Origin: JAAOZP01 sp964616835
GTDB taxonomy: Archaea; Thermoproteota; EX4484-205; JAAOZP01
Length of the DNA stretch: 39,788 bases
Direction: 5' to 3'
Assembly (NCBI GenBank): GCA_964616835.1
Contig: CAZTSG010000007.1
Location: 1-39,788 of the forward strand
Part shown: positions 1-7,082 of the stretch, in pieces
Position numbering within the stretch: position 1 is the stretch's first letter
How the letters are laid out: every line of letters begins with the position of its first letter
Translations under genes and position numbers: made by a program
The notes under the pieces: model-generated
What the model was told of the DNA's origin: nothing
The model's input: only the letters and a program-made list of their open reading frames with translations
The model's database searches: none

Positions 1-382
1 GAACCATGCCTGTGCAAGGCGCTATCCCGAGCAGAATTGCTCCTGCGGCATACTCGGGGTAACTGCTTAAGAATATGCGGGCTAGCAGAGCCATGAGGGC
101 TGGGGCCACAACCCAGTTGCCTATTAATGTGATGACTGTGGGCTTAGGGGATTTAGCTGCCTTTACTATTTCCTTCAACTCTATGTTCACCATAGTTGGA
201 TACATAAGTAGAAACAGGCATATTCCCATTGGAATAGATACTTCCCCTACTTGGAGCGACTCCAGCCACAACCCGAGCCATGGGAAGAACCTGCCTAGAA
301 GAAAGCCAATAAACATGCTAAGAACAACCCATAAGGTAAGATATTTCTCAAACCGCCCTAGAGTAGCTCTATCCTCAGACAC
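1..382 (-). CDS. Acr3-family arsenite efflux transporter, N-terminal part (runs off the window)
   Basis: Read on the minus strand from a GTG at 382, the frame stays open to the window edge (127 codons). It encodes a hydrophobic protein beginning MSEDRATLGRFEKYLTLW. The segments MGICLFLLMYPTMVNIE, LIGNWVVAPALMALLA and GAILLGIAPCTGMV match the conserved early part of the Acr3 (BASS superfamily) exporter, which extrudes arsenite across the cytoplasmic membrane using the proton gradient. The first three to four membrane segments are visible and the C-terminal two thirds lie outside the window. An in-frame TGA 18 bases before the GTG and a TATA-like element about 24 bases before it support this start and a leaderless mRNA. 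A related BASS transporter is possible, but the IAPCTGMV segment favours Acr3. Confidence 0.85.
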   Translation of the reverse strand, partial: MSEDRATLGRFEKYLTLWVVLSMFIGFLLGRFFPWLGLWLESLQVGEVSIPMGICLFLLMYPTMVNIELKEIVKAAKSPKPTVITLIGNWVVAPALMALLARIFLSSYPEYAAGAILLGIAPCTGMV

Positions 383-390
383 GTTGAAAA

Positions 391-504
391 CTATGTTTCA
401 CTTTTTAAAAACCTTTCCAAACTCTCGTCATCGTCAATTCCGAAGAATATCTTCTGCATGAACCATACAAGAACCTCCTCACGTATCTCCTCGATACTTA
501 GCAC
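391..504 (-). CDS. Possible small ORF (37 aa) upstream of the arsenite exporter
   Basis: A short minus-strand frame starts at a GTG (504) and ends with TAG 8 bases before the Acr3 GTG. Its translation, VLSIEEIREEVLVWFMQK followed by an acidic IDDDESLERFLKSET tail, looks like a real amphipathic helical peptide rather than random sequence. An AT-rich element (ATACTTTATG, about 524-533) lies about 25 bases upstream, which would give a leaderless start. Its position suggests a small partner of the exporter or the tail of a decayed gene. The Acr3 TATA-like box lies inside this frame. No family is recognised and the reality of the gene is uncertain. Confidence 0.25.
   Translation of the reverse strand: MLSIEEIREEVLVWFMQKIFFGIDDDESLERFLKSET
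402..411 (-). promoter_or_regulatory. TATA-like box of the Acr3 gene
   Basis: The sequence TTTTTAAAAA is centred about 25 bases upstream of the GTG start at 382. That is the spacing expected for an archaeal TATA box driving a leaderless transcript. No ribosome-binding site precedes the GTG, which agrees with this reading. Confidence 0.5.
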
Positions 505-629
505 ACTGCACGGCGAGTGTCACCATAAAGTATTTCCTATTCCTGGTCTTGACACAACCCAGAACTCGGTAGGATGAAGGCATCATGTCTAGTAAACCGA
601 GAATCTCACAGGCTTCAGCCGTGGGGGTT

Positions 630-1325
630 TCAATGGCTAGAGTAGGTTATTCGCGTGCCTACTTTCTCCCCCGAGACCGCTCTCAGAATGTTAGAAGGAT
701 CAGAGCCGTTTACGATTACGAGCGGTATCCTCGATCTTTCAAGTATGGATAGAGAGACCTGGTCTAGAAGCCTGTATTCTCCCGGCGTAGACTCCATCCT
801 GCTCAATATTTCTCTGAGCCTCCCTATGTTTACTTCCCTAAGCAGTTTCGCATCCGGGTTTTTCGAGGGGTCGGCGTCGTATACGCCGTCGACATCCGTA
901 GTCTTTATCATAAGGTCGGCTTTTATCCTCTCAGCCACGAGCGCAGCCACAGCGTCCGTAGACTGTGCCGGGGAGAAGCCTCCCCCCACTAGTATTTTGT
1001 TTCCAGCAACGTCCAATTGTTTCTCAAGCTCTTCAAAGCTTCCTATGATACTCCTGCTTGAAGCCTCGCCGAGCGCTATAGACAGTAGGAGAGCATTCAA
1101 CCTAGTAACCATTATACCGACCTCGTCGCATGTAGCAAGGTCTGCGCCGAGACTCTTAGCTGCCTTTATGTAGGTCCTGCTGAGCCCGCCGCCGCCAACT
1201 ATTACGACGACCCTGTGCCCTGCGTTGTGCAGCCTAAGTATCGCGTCCGTTGTCCCACGCATCTTCTCTAAGTCTATCGAATCATCCTTGAAGAGGGCAT
1301 GCCCTATTTTAAGAACGACCCTCAT
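630..1325 (-). CDS. pyrH: UMP kinase (uridylate kinase), archaeal PyrH
   Basis: The 231-residue protein phosphorylates UMP to UDP in the cytoplasm, a step of pyrimidine nucleotide synthesis. It has the amino-acid-kinase fold. The N-terminal strand VVLKIGHALF, the glycine loop VIVGGGGLSR near residue 42, GGGFSPAQSTDAVAA near residue 113 and KTTDVDGVYDADP near residue 140 are all in the usual order. Length matches archaeal PyrH (about 220-235). The ATG at 1325 is preceded by a purine-rich GGGATAGGGGAGAG ribosome-binding stretch and a TATA element shared with the divergent aRF1 gene. The family includes aspartokinase and isopentenyl phosphate kinase, but the short length and these motifs fit UMP kinase best. 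Confidence 0.9.
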   Translation of the reverse strand: MRVVLKIGHALFKDDSIDLEKMRGTTDAILRLHNAGHRVVVIVGGGGLSRTYIKAAKSLGADLATCDEVGIMVTRLNALLLSIALGEASSRSIIGSFEELEKQLDVAGNKILVGGGFSPAQSTDAVAALVAERIKADLMIKTTDVDGVYDADPSKNPDAKLLREVNIGRLREILSRMESTPGEYRLLDQVSLSILERSRIPLVIVNGSDPSNILRAVSGEKVGTRITYSSH

Positions 1326-1355
1326 TTCTCTCCCCTATCCCTCCCTTGGGGTGAA

Positions 1356-1367
1356 ATATTAATATAT
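1356..1367. promoter_or_regulatory. Shared bidirectional TATA element between pyrH and aRF1
   Basis: The near-palindrome ATATTAATATAT is the only TATA-like element in the 74-base divergent gap. Its centre would place transcription starts near 1335 on the minus strand (10 bases before the pyrH ATG) and near 1387 on the plus strand (13 bases before the aRF1 TTG). A single TATA box working in both directions is inferred from this spacing. Confidence 0.5.
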
Positions 1368-1399
1368 GGGGTGCTAAAGCTGTTTCGAGGCCTGGGGTT

Positions 1400-2650
1400 T
1401 TGAGCGAGAAATCGTTAACATCTTCGGTGAGGGAGTACCTTTCCAGGAGGATTATTAGAGAGCTCTCTGAGAAAAGGGGGAGGGGCACGGAGCTCATCAG
1501 CCTGTACATCCCTCCTGGGAGGAGGATAAGCGAGGTGATGACTAACCTGAGGGAAGAATATGGTAAAGCATCTAACATCAAGTCTAGGACGACCAGGAAG
1601 AACGTTCAGGACGCGATAGTCAAGGTTCAGCAGAGGCTTAAGCTTTACGACGAGGCTCCTGAAAACGGGCTAGTAATATTTTGCGGAGCAATCCCCGGCG
1701 AAACCCCGGGCTCGGAGAACATTGAGATACACGTGATAGAGCCTCCTGAGAAGATCACCCTCTCCTACTACGGTTGCGACGACAAGTTTTACGTGGAGCC
1801 TCTTAAGGAGATTCTGGAGAAGAAGGACAAATATCTCATCCTGTCCATAGATAACTCTGAGGCTACGATAGCAATAGCATCCGGCAGGAGCGTAGATATA
1901 AGGGAAGAACTCACATCAGGGGTCCCGGGTAAGACGAGCAAGGGAGGGCAGTCTGCCAGGAGGTTTGAAAGGCTGAGGGAGATGGAGCTTAACGATTTCT
2001 ACAGGCGCGTGGCCGAGCGGCTTAATGAGGTCTACCTTCAGAATCCTGATATCAAGGGGCTTATCGTGGGTGGCCCGGGGCCTACTAAGGAGACTTTTCT
2101 CGATAAGGACTTCATACACTACGAGCTCCGGAGGAAAATCCTGGTTGTAGTAGATACCTCCTATACTGGCCACCAGGGGGTGAAGGAGATTCTGGAGAAA
2201 GCCTCTGAGAAGCTTCAGGAGCTTGAGATAATCAAGGAGAGGAACCTAGTGAACAGTTTCCTAAAGCTTCTCAGCATGGAGCCGGATAAGGTTGTCTACG
2301 GACCGAAGGAGGTTGAGGACGCTGTCTTAAGCGGAAGAGTCAGACTCATACTTTTCTCCGAGGCCCTTGACGTTTTCATAGTTAAAATCAAATGCAGCAA
2401 TTGTGGTTACGAGACCACTGAGCAGCACGCATCCCAAGAGATGGTGGTTCTCCCAGCTAAAATATCCTCAACACCGTGCCCTAAATGCGGTTCAACAAGT
2501 CTGCAGGTGGCTGAGAAGGAGAGCCTGCTAGACAAGTATGTTGAAATGGTTTCGGAGAAAGGCGTGCAACTAGAGTTGATATCGACAGCAACGGAAGAAG
2601 GAATGATGCTTTACAAGGGCTTCGGCGGAGTGGTGGGAATACTTAAGTAG
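1400..2650 (+). CDS. prf1: Peptide chain release factor aRF1
   Basis: This 416-residue protein reads all three stop codons and triggers peptidyl-tRNA hydrolysis on the ribosome. The NIKS stop-codon-decoding motif is at residues 59-62 (domain 1). The catalytic GGQ is at 182-184 within KGGQSARRFERLRE (domain 2). Domain 3 carries a minidomain with two CxxC pairs (CSNCGY and CPKCGS, about residues 334-363). Length agrees with archaeal/eukaryotic RF1. The start is TTG, giving MSEKSLTSSVREYL, with GAGG about 10 bases upstream; no ATG alternative sits before the conserved region. The GGQ glutamine is the expected target of the HemK-like methyltransferase encoded at 6505-7071. Confidence 0.97.
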   Translation: MSEKSLTSSVREYLSRRIIRELSEKRGRGTELISLYIPPGRRISEVMTNLREEYGKASNIKSRTTRKNVQDAIVKVQQRLKLYDEAPENGLVIFCGAIPGETPGSENIEIHVIEPPEKITLSYYGCDDKFYVEPLKEILEKKDKYLILSIDNSEATIAIASGRSVDIREELTSGVPGKTSKGGQSARRFERLREMELNDFYRRVAERLNEVYLQNPDIKGLIVGGPGPTKETFLDKDFIHYELRRKILVVVDTSYTGHQGVKEILEKASEKLQELEIIKERNLVNSFLKLLSMEPDKVVYGPKEVEDAVLSGRVRLILFSEALDVFIVKIKCSNCGYETTEQHASQEMVVLPAKISSTPCPKCGSTSLQVAEKESLLDKYVEMVSEKGVQLELISTATEEGMMLYKGFGGVVGILK

Positions 2651-2732
2651 ACTGAGCCCACGGGAGAAGCCCCATTCATATCGGAAGAGTTTAAGAACCG
2701 GTTTGGAGTTAATGGATGGTAGGGGAAAGTAG

Positions 2733-3401
2733 TTGGCCGAGTACTATTCTAGAGCAAGGCTCTTGGGGAAATGTTCGCTCCCTGTTATGAAGAGGTTCAA
2801 CAATGCTTTTAAGGAGTTTGCTCCCAGAATGGACTACACTCTTAAATTCATGCTTTACAAGGGTTTTAAGTACATACCTGCAATCGGGTACTCGTCCTAC
2901 GAATATAGGAGAGACTACACGGATCAAACCCTAGACTGGTGCTTAAGCGTGAAGCCAGAGTATAATAAACTACTGGTGGAAACGATAGCCGAGCTGATGG
3001 AGAGGGTTGAGGTAAGAACGTTCAGATCCAGAAGACTTTGCTGGAGAAAGGGTGAAAAATTCTTAGGGAAGTATCGCGCTATCGCAGTTGCTTGGTCCTC
3101 CGGAATACTTGATTTAAAAGAGGTTGGGGAAGAGACTAAGAGACTGATCTCTAAAAAGCTATTGTTTAAAGAAGATTCGAAAGACAGAAAGATCGTCGGA
3201 GAATTTCTGACCGAGGAGGTTCAGAAAAGGTTTTCAGGAGATTTGAGGAAGGATTTGGATAAGTGGATAGACAACTACATAGATGGCAGGTTCGGCATAA
3301 ACGAGAATGCGAGAGAATGGGGAAGATTCTTCAAAACATTCTTAGACTTCCACAGGGAGTACCCCGAGGTCAAGCTCCTAATCTACTGCACTTATTCATA
3401 A
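2733..3401 (+). CDS. Uncharacterised basic protein, 222 aa
   Basis: The protein is not recognised. It starts at a TTG preceded by AGGGGAAAG, 82 bases after the aRF1 stop, and ends 80 bases before tRNA-Asp. It is soluble, rich in Lys, Arg, Trp, Tyr and Phe, with no signal peptide or membrane span. Visible patches are MKRFNNAFKEFAPRMDYT near residue 19, a Tyr-rich SYEYRRDYTDQTLDWCL near 54, and an Arg-dense FRSRRLCWRKGEKFLGKYR near 96. The C-terminal half is helical and charged. The aromatic-basic composition would suit nucleic-acid binding, but nothing in the sequence proves a function. Codon use resembles its neighbours, so it is probably expressed. Confidence 0.7.
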   Translation: MAEYYSRARLLGKCSLPVMKRFNNAFKEFAPRMDYTLKFMLYKGFKYIPAIGYSSYEYRRDYTDQTLDWCLSVKPEYNKLLVETIAELMERVEVRTFRSRRLCWRKGEKFLGKYRAIAVAWSSGILDLKEVGEETKRLISKKLLFKEDSKDRKIVGEFLTEEVQKRFSGDLRKDLDKWIDNYIDGRFGINENAREWGRFFKTFLDFHREYPEVKLLIYCTYS

Positions 3402-3436
3402 GCATCAGGAGGATTCATTAAAACACACTGGCGAAA

Positions 3437-3448
3437 GGTTTATTTTTC
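3437..3448 (+). promoter_or_regulatory. Possible TATA box of tRNA-Asp
   Basis: GGTTTATTTTTC lies about 40 bases before the first base of the mature tRNA. This would place transcription start about 15 bases upstream of the tRNA, a plausible short leader. Support is by position and AT-richness only. Confidence 0.35.
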
Positions 3449-3498
3449 TCCAAGAAGCTTTGCAGGAGAGGTTTAACAAACGCCCTGGTGGTGTAGTC

Positions 3499-3511
3499 AA
3501 AGGGGCACAGA
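3499..3511 (+). other. Candidate second intron (12-14 nt) in the D-loop of tRNA-Asp
   Basis: AAAGGGGCACAGA separates A14 G15 T16 C17 from the G18-G19 of the D-loop and has no place in a standard tRNA. One possible relaxed motif pairs D-stem bases GTGT (3491-3494) with GCAC (3505-3508), leaving 3-base bulges AGT and AGA. Cutting in those bulges would remove 3497-3510 and leave D-loop AGAGGTCTA. The outer helix of this model is weak, so the boundaries are tentative. Confidence 0.5.
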
Positions 3512-3554
3512 GGTCTAGCATAGGAGGCTGTCACCCTCCCGACCCGGGTTCGAA

Positions 3555-3569
3555 AGCATTCGCCGAAAT
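3555..3569 (+). other. 15-nt tRNA intron in the T-loop (position 59/60)
   Basis: The intron AGCATTCGCCGAAAT sits between A59 (3554) and T60 (3570). The 4-bp central helix TTCG:CGAA, two 3-base bulges (3553-3555 and 3568-3570) and the outer T-stem form the bulge-helix-bulge recognised by archaeal splicing endonuclease. Removal gives a normal 7-base T-loop. Confidence 0.85.
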
Positions 3570-3709
3570 TCCCGGCCAGGGCGTTCTCTCACATTAATCT
3601 CATAAACAGGGTAGGACAATAGACTTATCTATATTATTATTGAAGAAAAATTGGGGAATCATGGTTTAGGAAAATTTCTTCATGTTTTAGTTATGCCTGG
3701 GGTTTTTAA

Positions 3710-4915
3710 CTAGAGCGAGGCCGATAAGCTGTCTAGGATGTTCTCTAAGTACTTTGCTAAGTTTTCCGGAAGCCCTGTGAGCTCGACGCTCAGAAAGCCT
3801 CTCACTATTATCGACCTTGCCTCCTCCTCTGTGAAGCCTCTTGCAACAAGGTAGAGGAGTTCTTCCTCGGCTATTCTGCCTATCGCAGCCTCATGGGTCA
3901 GCTGAACATCCTGCACGCTCGCCTCCAGCTCGGGTATCGCATCTATCCTTGACCCGTTTGACAGTAGTAGTCCTCTACACTCCACATGCCCCTTTGTTCC
4001 GGGAGCCCTGCCGGCGACCCTGGCTCTGGCAACGTTTACGCTATTGTCGAAGCCTATTGTCCTAGACACTATTTCGCCTGAGCATACTGGGGCAACGAGC
4101 TCCAAGGTGCCTCCCGCATCTATTCGAGACGACTCCTTGCCTATTATGATGGATGACAAGTGGGCTCTGCTCCCCTCTCCGTTCAGGTAAACCACGGGAT
4201 TTGTTTGGAGAGAAGATACTGGTGAAGTGTTTATGTAGTGGCTTATGAAGACACCGTTCTCCTCAACGTGGGCGACTGTCCTAGGCCTGACGTGGACTGT
4301 TTTACCCCAGCTGTGGATCATGGTGAATGTTAAAGTGCCTCCCTTCTTCACGTAGAACTCAGACACTCCGATGTGGAGGCCAGCCTCCTCTCTCATAGCG
4401 GCGCATCCTGTTATTACGTGCAACGTAGAGTTTTCTCCGACCACTACTATGTTGTGCGGAGCCTGAATCAAACCCGGTGTCCTCAGCAGGAGGCATGCTT
4501 GAACAGGCGTGTCAACACTAACGCCGTCGTCTACCCTTATGAAGTATCCTTCTCTCTCCCCTAGGAACGCTATAGCAGTATACTTGTCGGTGTCTACTGG
4601 TAGCGCCCTCCAATAGTAATTCAGGTTTTCAGAGTCTTTAAGCGCCTCGCTCAAAGGCTTAACCGTTAGCCCGCGCTGTCTGGCGGAGGCGTATACTGTC
4701 CTATTATCCACCTGGTAGTAGCTTCCAGACCTGTTTCTCTCCCTAGGGTCTATCCCAACCGATTCTAAAACCCTCTCAGAGCCTTCAACTCCTTCTCCCA
4801 ACCCTGCTTCAATCCTGAACTCTGAGAGATCTATGTCCAATCCGTATTGAGCTGTTTTCGCCAATGCCTTCTCAGCCCTCGGCTTAAGCATTCTCCTAGC
4901 CTCCTCCAGGTTCAT
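3710..4915 (-). CDS. sufB: SufB/SufD-family Fe-S cluster assembly scaffold
   Basis: This 401-residue protein is the scaffold partner of SufC in cytoplasmic iron-sulfur cluster assembly. The C-terminal two thirds form the right-handed beta-helix of the family: APHNIVVVGENSTLHVITGC near residue 153, a repeated beta-strand pattern, and the conserved AGRAPGTKGHVECRGLLL near 298 followed by LEASVQDVQLTHEAAIGRI near 331, the part that meets SufC and holds the conserved His. Length is close to archaeal SufB. The start (ATG at 4915) overlaps the sufC stop by 4 bases, so the two are translationally coupled. No sufD paralogue or sulfur donor gene is present here; many archaea have only SufB and SufC. 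Confidence 0.93.
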   Translation of the reverse strand: MNLEEARRMLKPRAEKALAKTAQYGLDIDLSEFRIEAGLGEGVEGSERVLESVGIDPRERNRSGSYYQVDNRTVYASARQRGLTVKPLSEALKDSENLNYYWRALPVDTDKYTAIAFLGEREGYFIRVDDGVSVDTPVQACLLLRTPGLIQAPHNIVVVGENSTLHVITGCAAMREEAGLHIGVSEFYVKKGGTLTFTMIHSWGKTVHVRPRTVAHVEENGVFISHYINTSPVSSLQTNPVVYLNGEGSRAHLSSIIIGKESSRIDAGGTLELVAPVCSGEIVSRTIGFDNSVNVARARVAGRAPGTKGHVECRGLLLSNGSRIDAIPELEASVQDVQLTHEAAIGRIAEEELLYLVARGFTEEEARSIIVRGFLSVELTGLPENLAKYLENILDSLSASL

Positions 4916-5652
4916 CGCCTAGCCCTCCTGCATTCCGCGCATTTCTCGAAACCGTGCTCCATAACGTTTGAAACCATTTCCCCAGGGTCTCCGCTGCACA
5001 CTATTCTTCCATCGATCATAACGTGCGCTTCAGAAGCCTTGACGTGTTTAGCAATATGGCCCGTGTGGGTTATCAGTATCGCAGCCTTCCCGTTTGAAGA
5101 CAGGTATTGGGATATTGCTGAGCCTATTAGCGCAAGATTCTCCACGTCGACACCGGAGTCAGGCTCGTCCAAGAGGAGAAAACGAGGGTTCTGAATAAGG
5201 GTAAGCATCAGCTCAGCCCTCTTAACCTCCCCACCGCTGAAGCCAACGTTGAAATCCTTGCCTAGGAGGCTCTCCATCTTCAGGAGCCTCGAATACTCTT
5301 CAAGAGTTTTCTCAGCCTCGTCTCTAGCAAGACCTCTTTTCTCGAGAATCCTTAACGCGAGAAGCCTAAGCTTAACGCCTTTCAGCCTCGGTGGGAACTG
5401 GAAGCCTAATCCCAAGCCCAGCCTAACCCTCTCCTCCATCGCTAAACCGGCTAACTCTACTCCGTTGAAGAGAATCGACCCCGAGACCAGTCTACACCTC
5501 TTGTCCCCGATTATTGCGTGTAGCAGTGTGGATTTCCCTGAGCCGTTTGGCCCCATGAGTAGCGCTAACTCTCCGCGTTTAACCTGAAAGTCCACCCCTT
5601 TTATTACGGTTTTGCCCCCGAGCTCTACGACAAGGCTTTTCAAATAAAGCAT
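4912..5652 (-). CDS. sufC: SufC, Fe-S assembly ATPase
   Basis: The 246-residue soluble ABC ATPase powers the SufBC complex. Walker A GPNGSGKST is at residues 34-42, the signature FSGGE at 138-142, Walker B FLLLDEP at 158-164 followed by DSGVD, and the switch histidine within THTGH near 196. The Q-loop reads GLGFQFPP (81-88), typical of SufC. Length matches the family. It is the first gene of a two-gene operon, with a TATA-like element 32-41 bases upstream of the ATG. The last residues carry a CAEC pair, which is not part of the usual SufC core and might bind metal. Confidence 0.96.
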   Translation of the reverse strand: MLYLKSLVVELGGKTVIKGVDFQVKRGELALLMGPNGSGKSTLLHAIIGDKRCRLVSGSILFNGVELAGLAMEERVRLGLGLGFQFPPRLKGVKLRLLALRILEKRGLARDEAEKTLEEYSRLLKMESLLGKDFNVGFSGGEVKRAELMLTLIQNPRFLLLDEPDSGVDVENLALIGSAISQYLSSNGKAAILITHTGHIAKHVKASEAHVMIDGRIVCSGDPGEMVSNVMEHGFEKCAECRRARR

Positions 5653-5683
5653 ATTACCCGCTTATTTTTCCGACTCAGTCCTT

Positions 5684-5693
5684 GTTTAAAAAG
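5684..5693 (-). promoter_or_regulatory. TATA box of the sufCB operon
   Basis: On the minus strand the element reads CTTTTTAAAC. Its centre is about 36 bases before the sufC ATG, giving a leader of about 10 bases. It is the strongest TATA match in the intergenic region. Confidence 0.5.
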
Positions 5694-5938
5694 GTTTAAG
5701 CCTCAGATTAACTCTGACAAGTCATTTCCTCCTACAAATACCTTATCCTCATAGGCTGTAAAGGTCATGAAAGCCTTAAAGAAAAACTTATCTTTAAACA
5801 ATCGACAATAGAAAACCGCGACTAAAGCGATGGATACTCGGATAACCCGGGGGAGGAAGCATGGGGAACACTTTGACTCCCTATTGCGACCCATAGTTTT
5901 GCCAGCCATGTAGGCTGGGAAAGAGGTGGGTTTGAACA

Positions 5939-6508
5939 ATGAGTTTTGCCAAGGGTAAAAGAGTTTTCGAAGAATACGGCTATGTTCTAGACTTCGTGGA
6001 AGAGGGCAGGGTTTTAAGCAGAATCGGTAAGCCGGTGCATTCCCCCTACGCGCAGCTCTTAGGAGACGCCTATTTCACGCTACTCGAAGCCTCCCTCTTC
6101 CCCCACGTGAAGCTTAACCTGAAGGAGAAAGTGTTCATAGGCAAGGGGGATAGGCCTCAGGTTAAGAACGTGCTCGGCAGAATAAGGTATTCGGAGCTTA
6201 CTCCCCAGGCAAGGTTCATACTGCCGGAGGTTGCGGAGCTGATAATACTGAATAACGAGCAGAGGTTTGTAGAGCTTCTCAACAATCTTCAATCCGTGTC
6301 TCCGAAGATGCATGCAATAGAGCTCCTACCCGGTATCGGGAAGATGAACGCTAAGAAGATACTTGAGGAGAGGGCTTTAAAACCATTCTCATCCTTTGAA
6401 GATTTTTCGAAGAGAACCGGAATACAGGGGATTGCTAAGCTTATGGCTCAGAGGGTTGTGGAGGAGCTTTCTACAGAAGTCAAGTACCGTATTTTCACGC
6501 GAGACTAG
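5939..6508 (+). CDS. DUF655 family RNA/DNA-binding protein
   Basis: The 189-residue protein has the DUF655 layout: an N-terminal OB-like beta domain (EEYGYVLDFVEEGRV, GDAYFTLLEA, VFIGKGDR) and a C-terminal helix-hairpin-helix region (IELLPGIGKMNAKKILEERA near residue 128, then FEDFSKRTGIQGIAKLMAQRV). The family is archaeal, predicted to bind nucleic acid, and often lies near rpoF and ksgA, neither of which is seen here. The ATG is preceded by GAGGTGGG with 8-base spacing, a strong ribosome-binding site that fixes the start. The gene ends in a 4-base tail-to-tail overlap with the methyltransferase. The 286 bases upstream hold no convincing gene. The molecular role is unknown. Confidence 0.88.
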   Translation: MSFAKGKRVFEEYGYVLDFVEEGRVLSRIGKPVHSPYAQLLGDAYFTLLEASLFPHVKLNLKEKVFIGKGDRPQVKNVLGRIRYSELTPQARFILPEVAELIILNNEQRFVELLNNLQSVSPKMHAIELLPGIGKMNAKKILEERALKPFSSFEDFSKRTGIQGIAKLMAQRVVEELSTEVKYRIFTRD

Positions 6509-7071
6509 CGTTTACTGATCTTAAACACTATGATTCTTTCGAAGAAGAATTCTTTATGCGATGCCTCTTCCATTTTGAAGCCCCTTTTCTCCATGAGCCT
6601 TTTGAGGCCGCCCATGTCTGAAAGACTGGACTGCACTAGAAGCATTACGCCTCTGTCGGAAAGCAATGGAAGAGTGTTTTCCAGAAGCTTTTTGGAGAGG
6701 AAGTTGTCTCTTCCAGCAGCCCATGAAACATCCTCCTTCGCAGACTGCTCGACTGGGAGGTATGGCGGATTGCTAACTATTAGGTCGAATCTCAAGCCCC
6801 TTCTCAATGCTGTCGCCATATCACCATTTATTACGTGTATGATTCCTCTGAGACTATTCCTCTTCGAGTTTTGAAGAGTGTTCACACACGCCTCCCTGCT
6901 CACATCTATAGCGAATACTTCCACAGAGTTCAGGGCAAGAACCATAGATATTAGGCCGCATCCGCATCCTACTTCCAGTGCTTTCCCAGCTCTGAGGTTT
7001 TTAATGGCGTCGAGCAGCAGATAAGAGTCTTCCGAAGGAGGATAAACCTGGGGACTCACGTTAATTCTCAA
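6505..7071 (-). CDS. HemK/PrmC-like class I methyltransferase, probable release-factor glutamine methylase
   Basis: The 188-residue single-domain Rossmann methyltransferase has a SAM-binding loop ALEVGCGCGLISMVLA (near residue 32), an acidic strand-2 end FAIDVS, and the signature SNPPYLP near residue 99. That NPPY motif marks N-methylation of a side-chain amide, as in PrmC and eukaryotic/archaeal Mtq2. The short form without an N-terminal helical domain is the archaeal/eukaryotic type, whose known substrate is the GGQ glutamine of RF1. The start is TTG, 11 bases after the preceding gene, within a minus-strand group of three genes. The substrate is inferred from the family; other amide or DNA targets are possible. 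Confidence 0.85.
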   Translation of the reverse strand: MRINVSPQVYPPSEDSYLLLDAIKNLRAGKALEVGCGCGLISMVLALNSVEVFAIDVSREACVNTLQNSKRNSLRGIIHVINGDMATALRRGLRFDLIVSNPPYLPVEQSAKEDVSWAAGRDNFLSKKLLENTLPLLSDRGVMLLVQSSLSDMGGLKRLMEKRGFKMEEASHKEFFFERIIVFKISKR

Positions 7072-7082
7072 GCCTTCTACTT

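Larger units (their letters stand above)
3482..3583 (+). tRNA. tRNA-Asp (GTC) with a T-loop intron and a D-loop insertion
   Basis: The acceptor arms GCCCTGG and CCAGGGC pair fully (3482-3488 with 3576-3582), with discriminator G at 3583 and no encoded CCA. The anticodon stem GGAGG/CCTCC (3523-3527/3535-3539) encloses CTGTCAC with anticodon GTC at 3530-3532. The T-stem CCGGG/CCCGG (3544-3548/3571-3575) is interrupted by a 22-base loop instead of 7. Within it, TTCG (3549-3552) pairs with CGAA (3564-3567), flanked by 3-base bulges AAA and ATT and an inner GC/GC pair. This is a complete bulge-helix-bulge, and cutting after two bases of each bulge removes 3555-3569 and restores loop TTCGAAT. The D-loop also carries about 13 extra bases (3499-3511) compared with a standard archaeal tRNA-Asp; its splicing signal is not clear. 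Confidence 0.92.

Noticed and set aside
75..461. Plus-strand 128-codon frame
   Set aside because: It is the shadow of the minus-strand Acr3 gene, whose translation has clear membrane segments and family motifs; the plus frame has none.
600..645. Possible insertion-sequence (IS200/IS605) end: CCCCCACGGCTGAAGCC beside the pyrH stop
   Set aside because: The phrase resembles transposon-end hairpins seen in archaea, but no second end, no TnpB remnant and no complete hairpin partner could be found.
5703..5939. Minus-strand 78-codon frame upstream of DUF655
   Set aside because: No family resemblance, no ribosome-binding site, a composition unlike the neighbours, and it runs towards the sufC promoter. 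The 5653-5938 spacer is left as non-coding.
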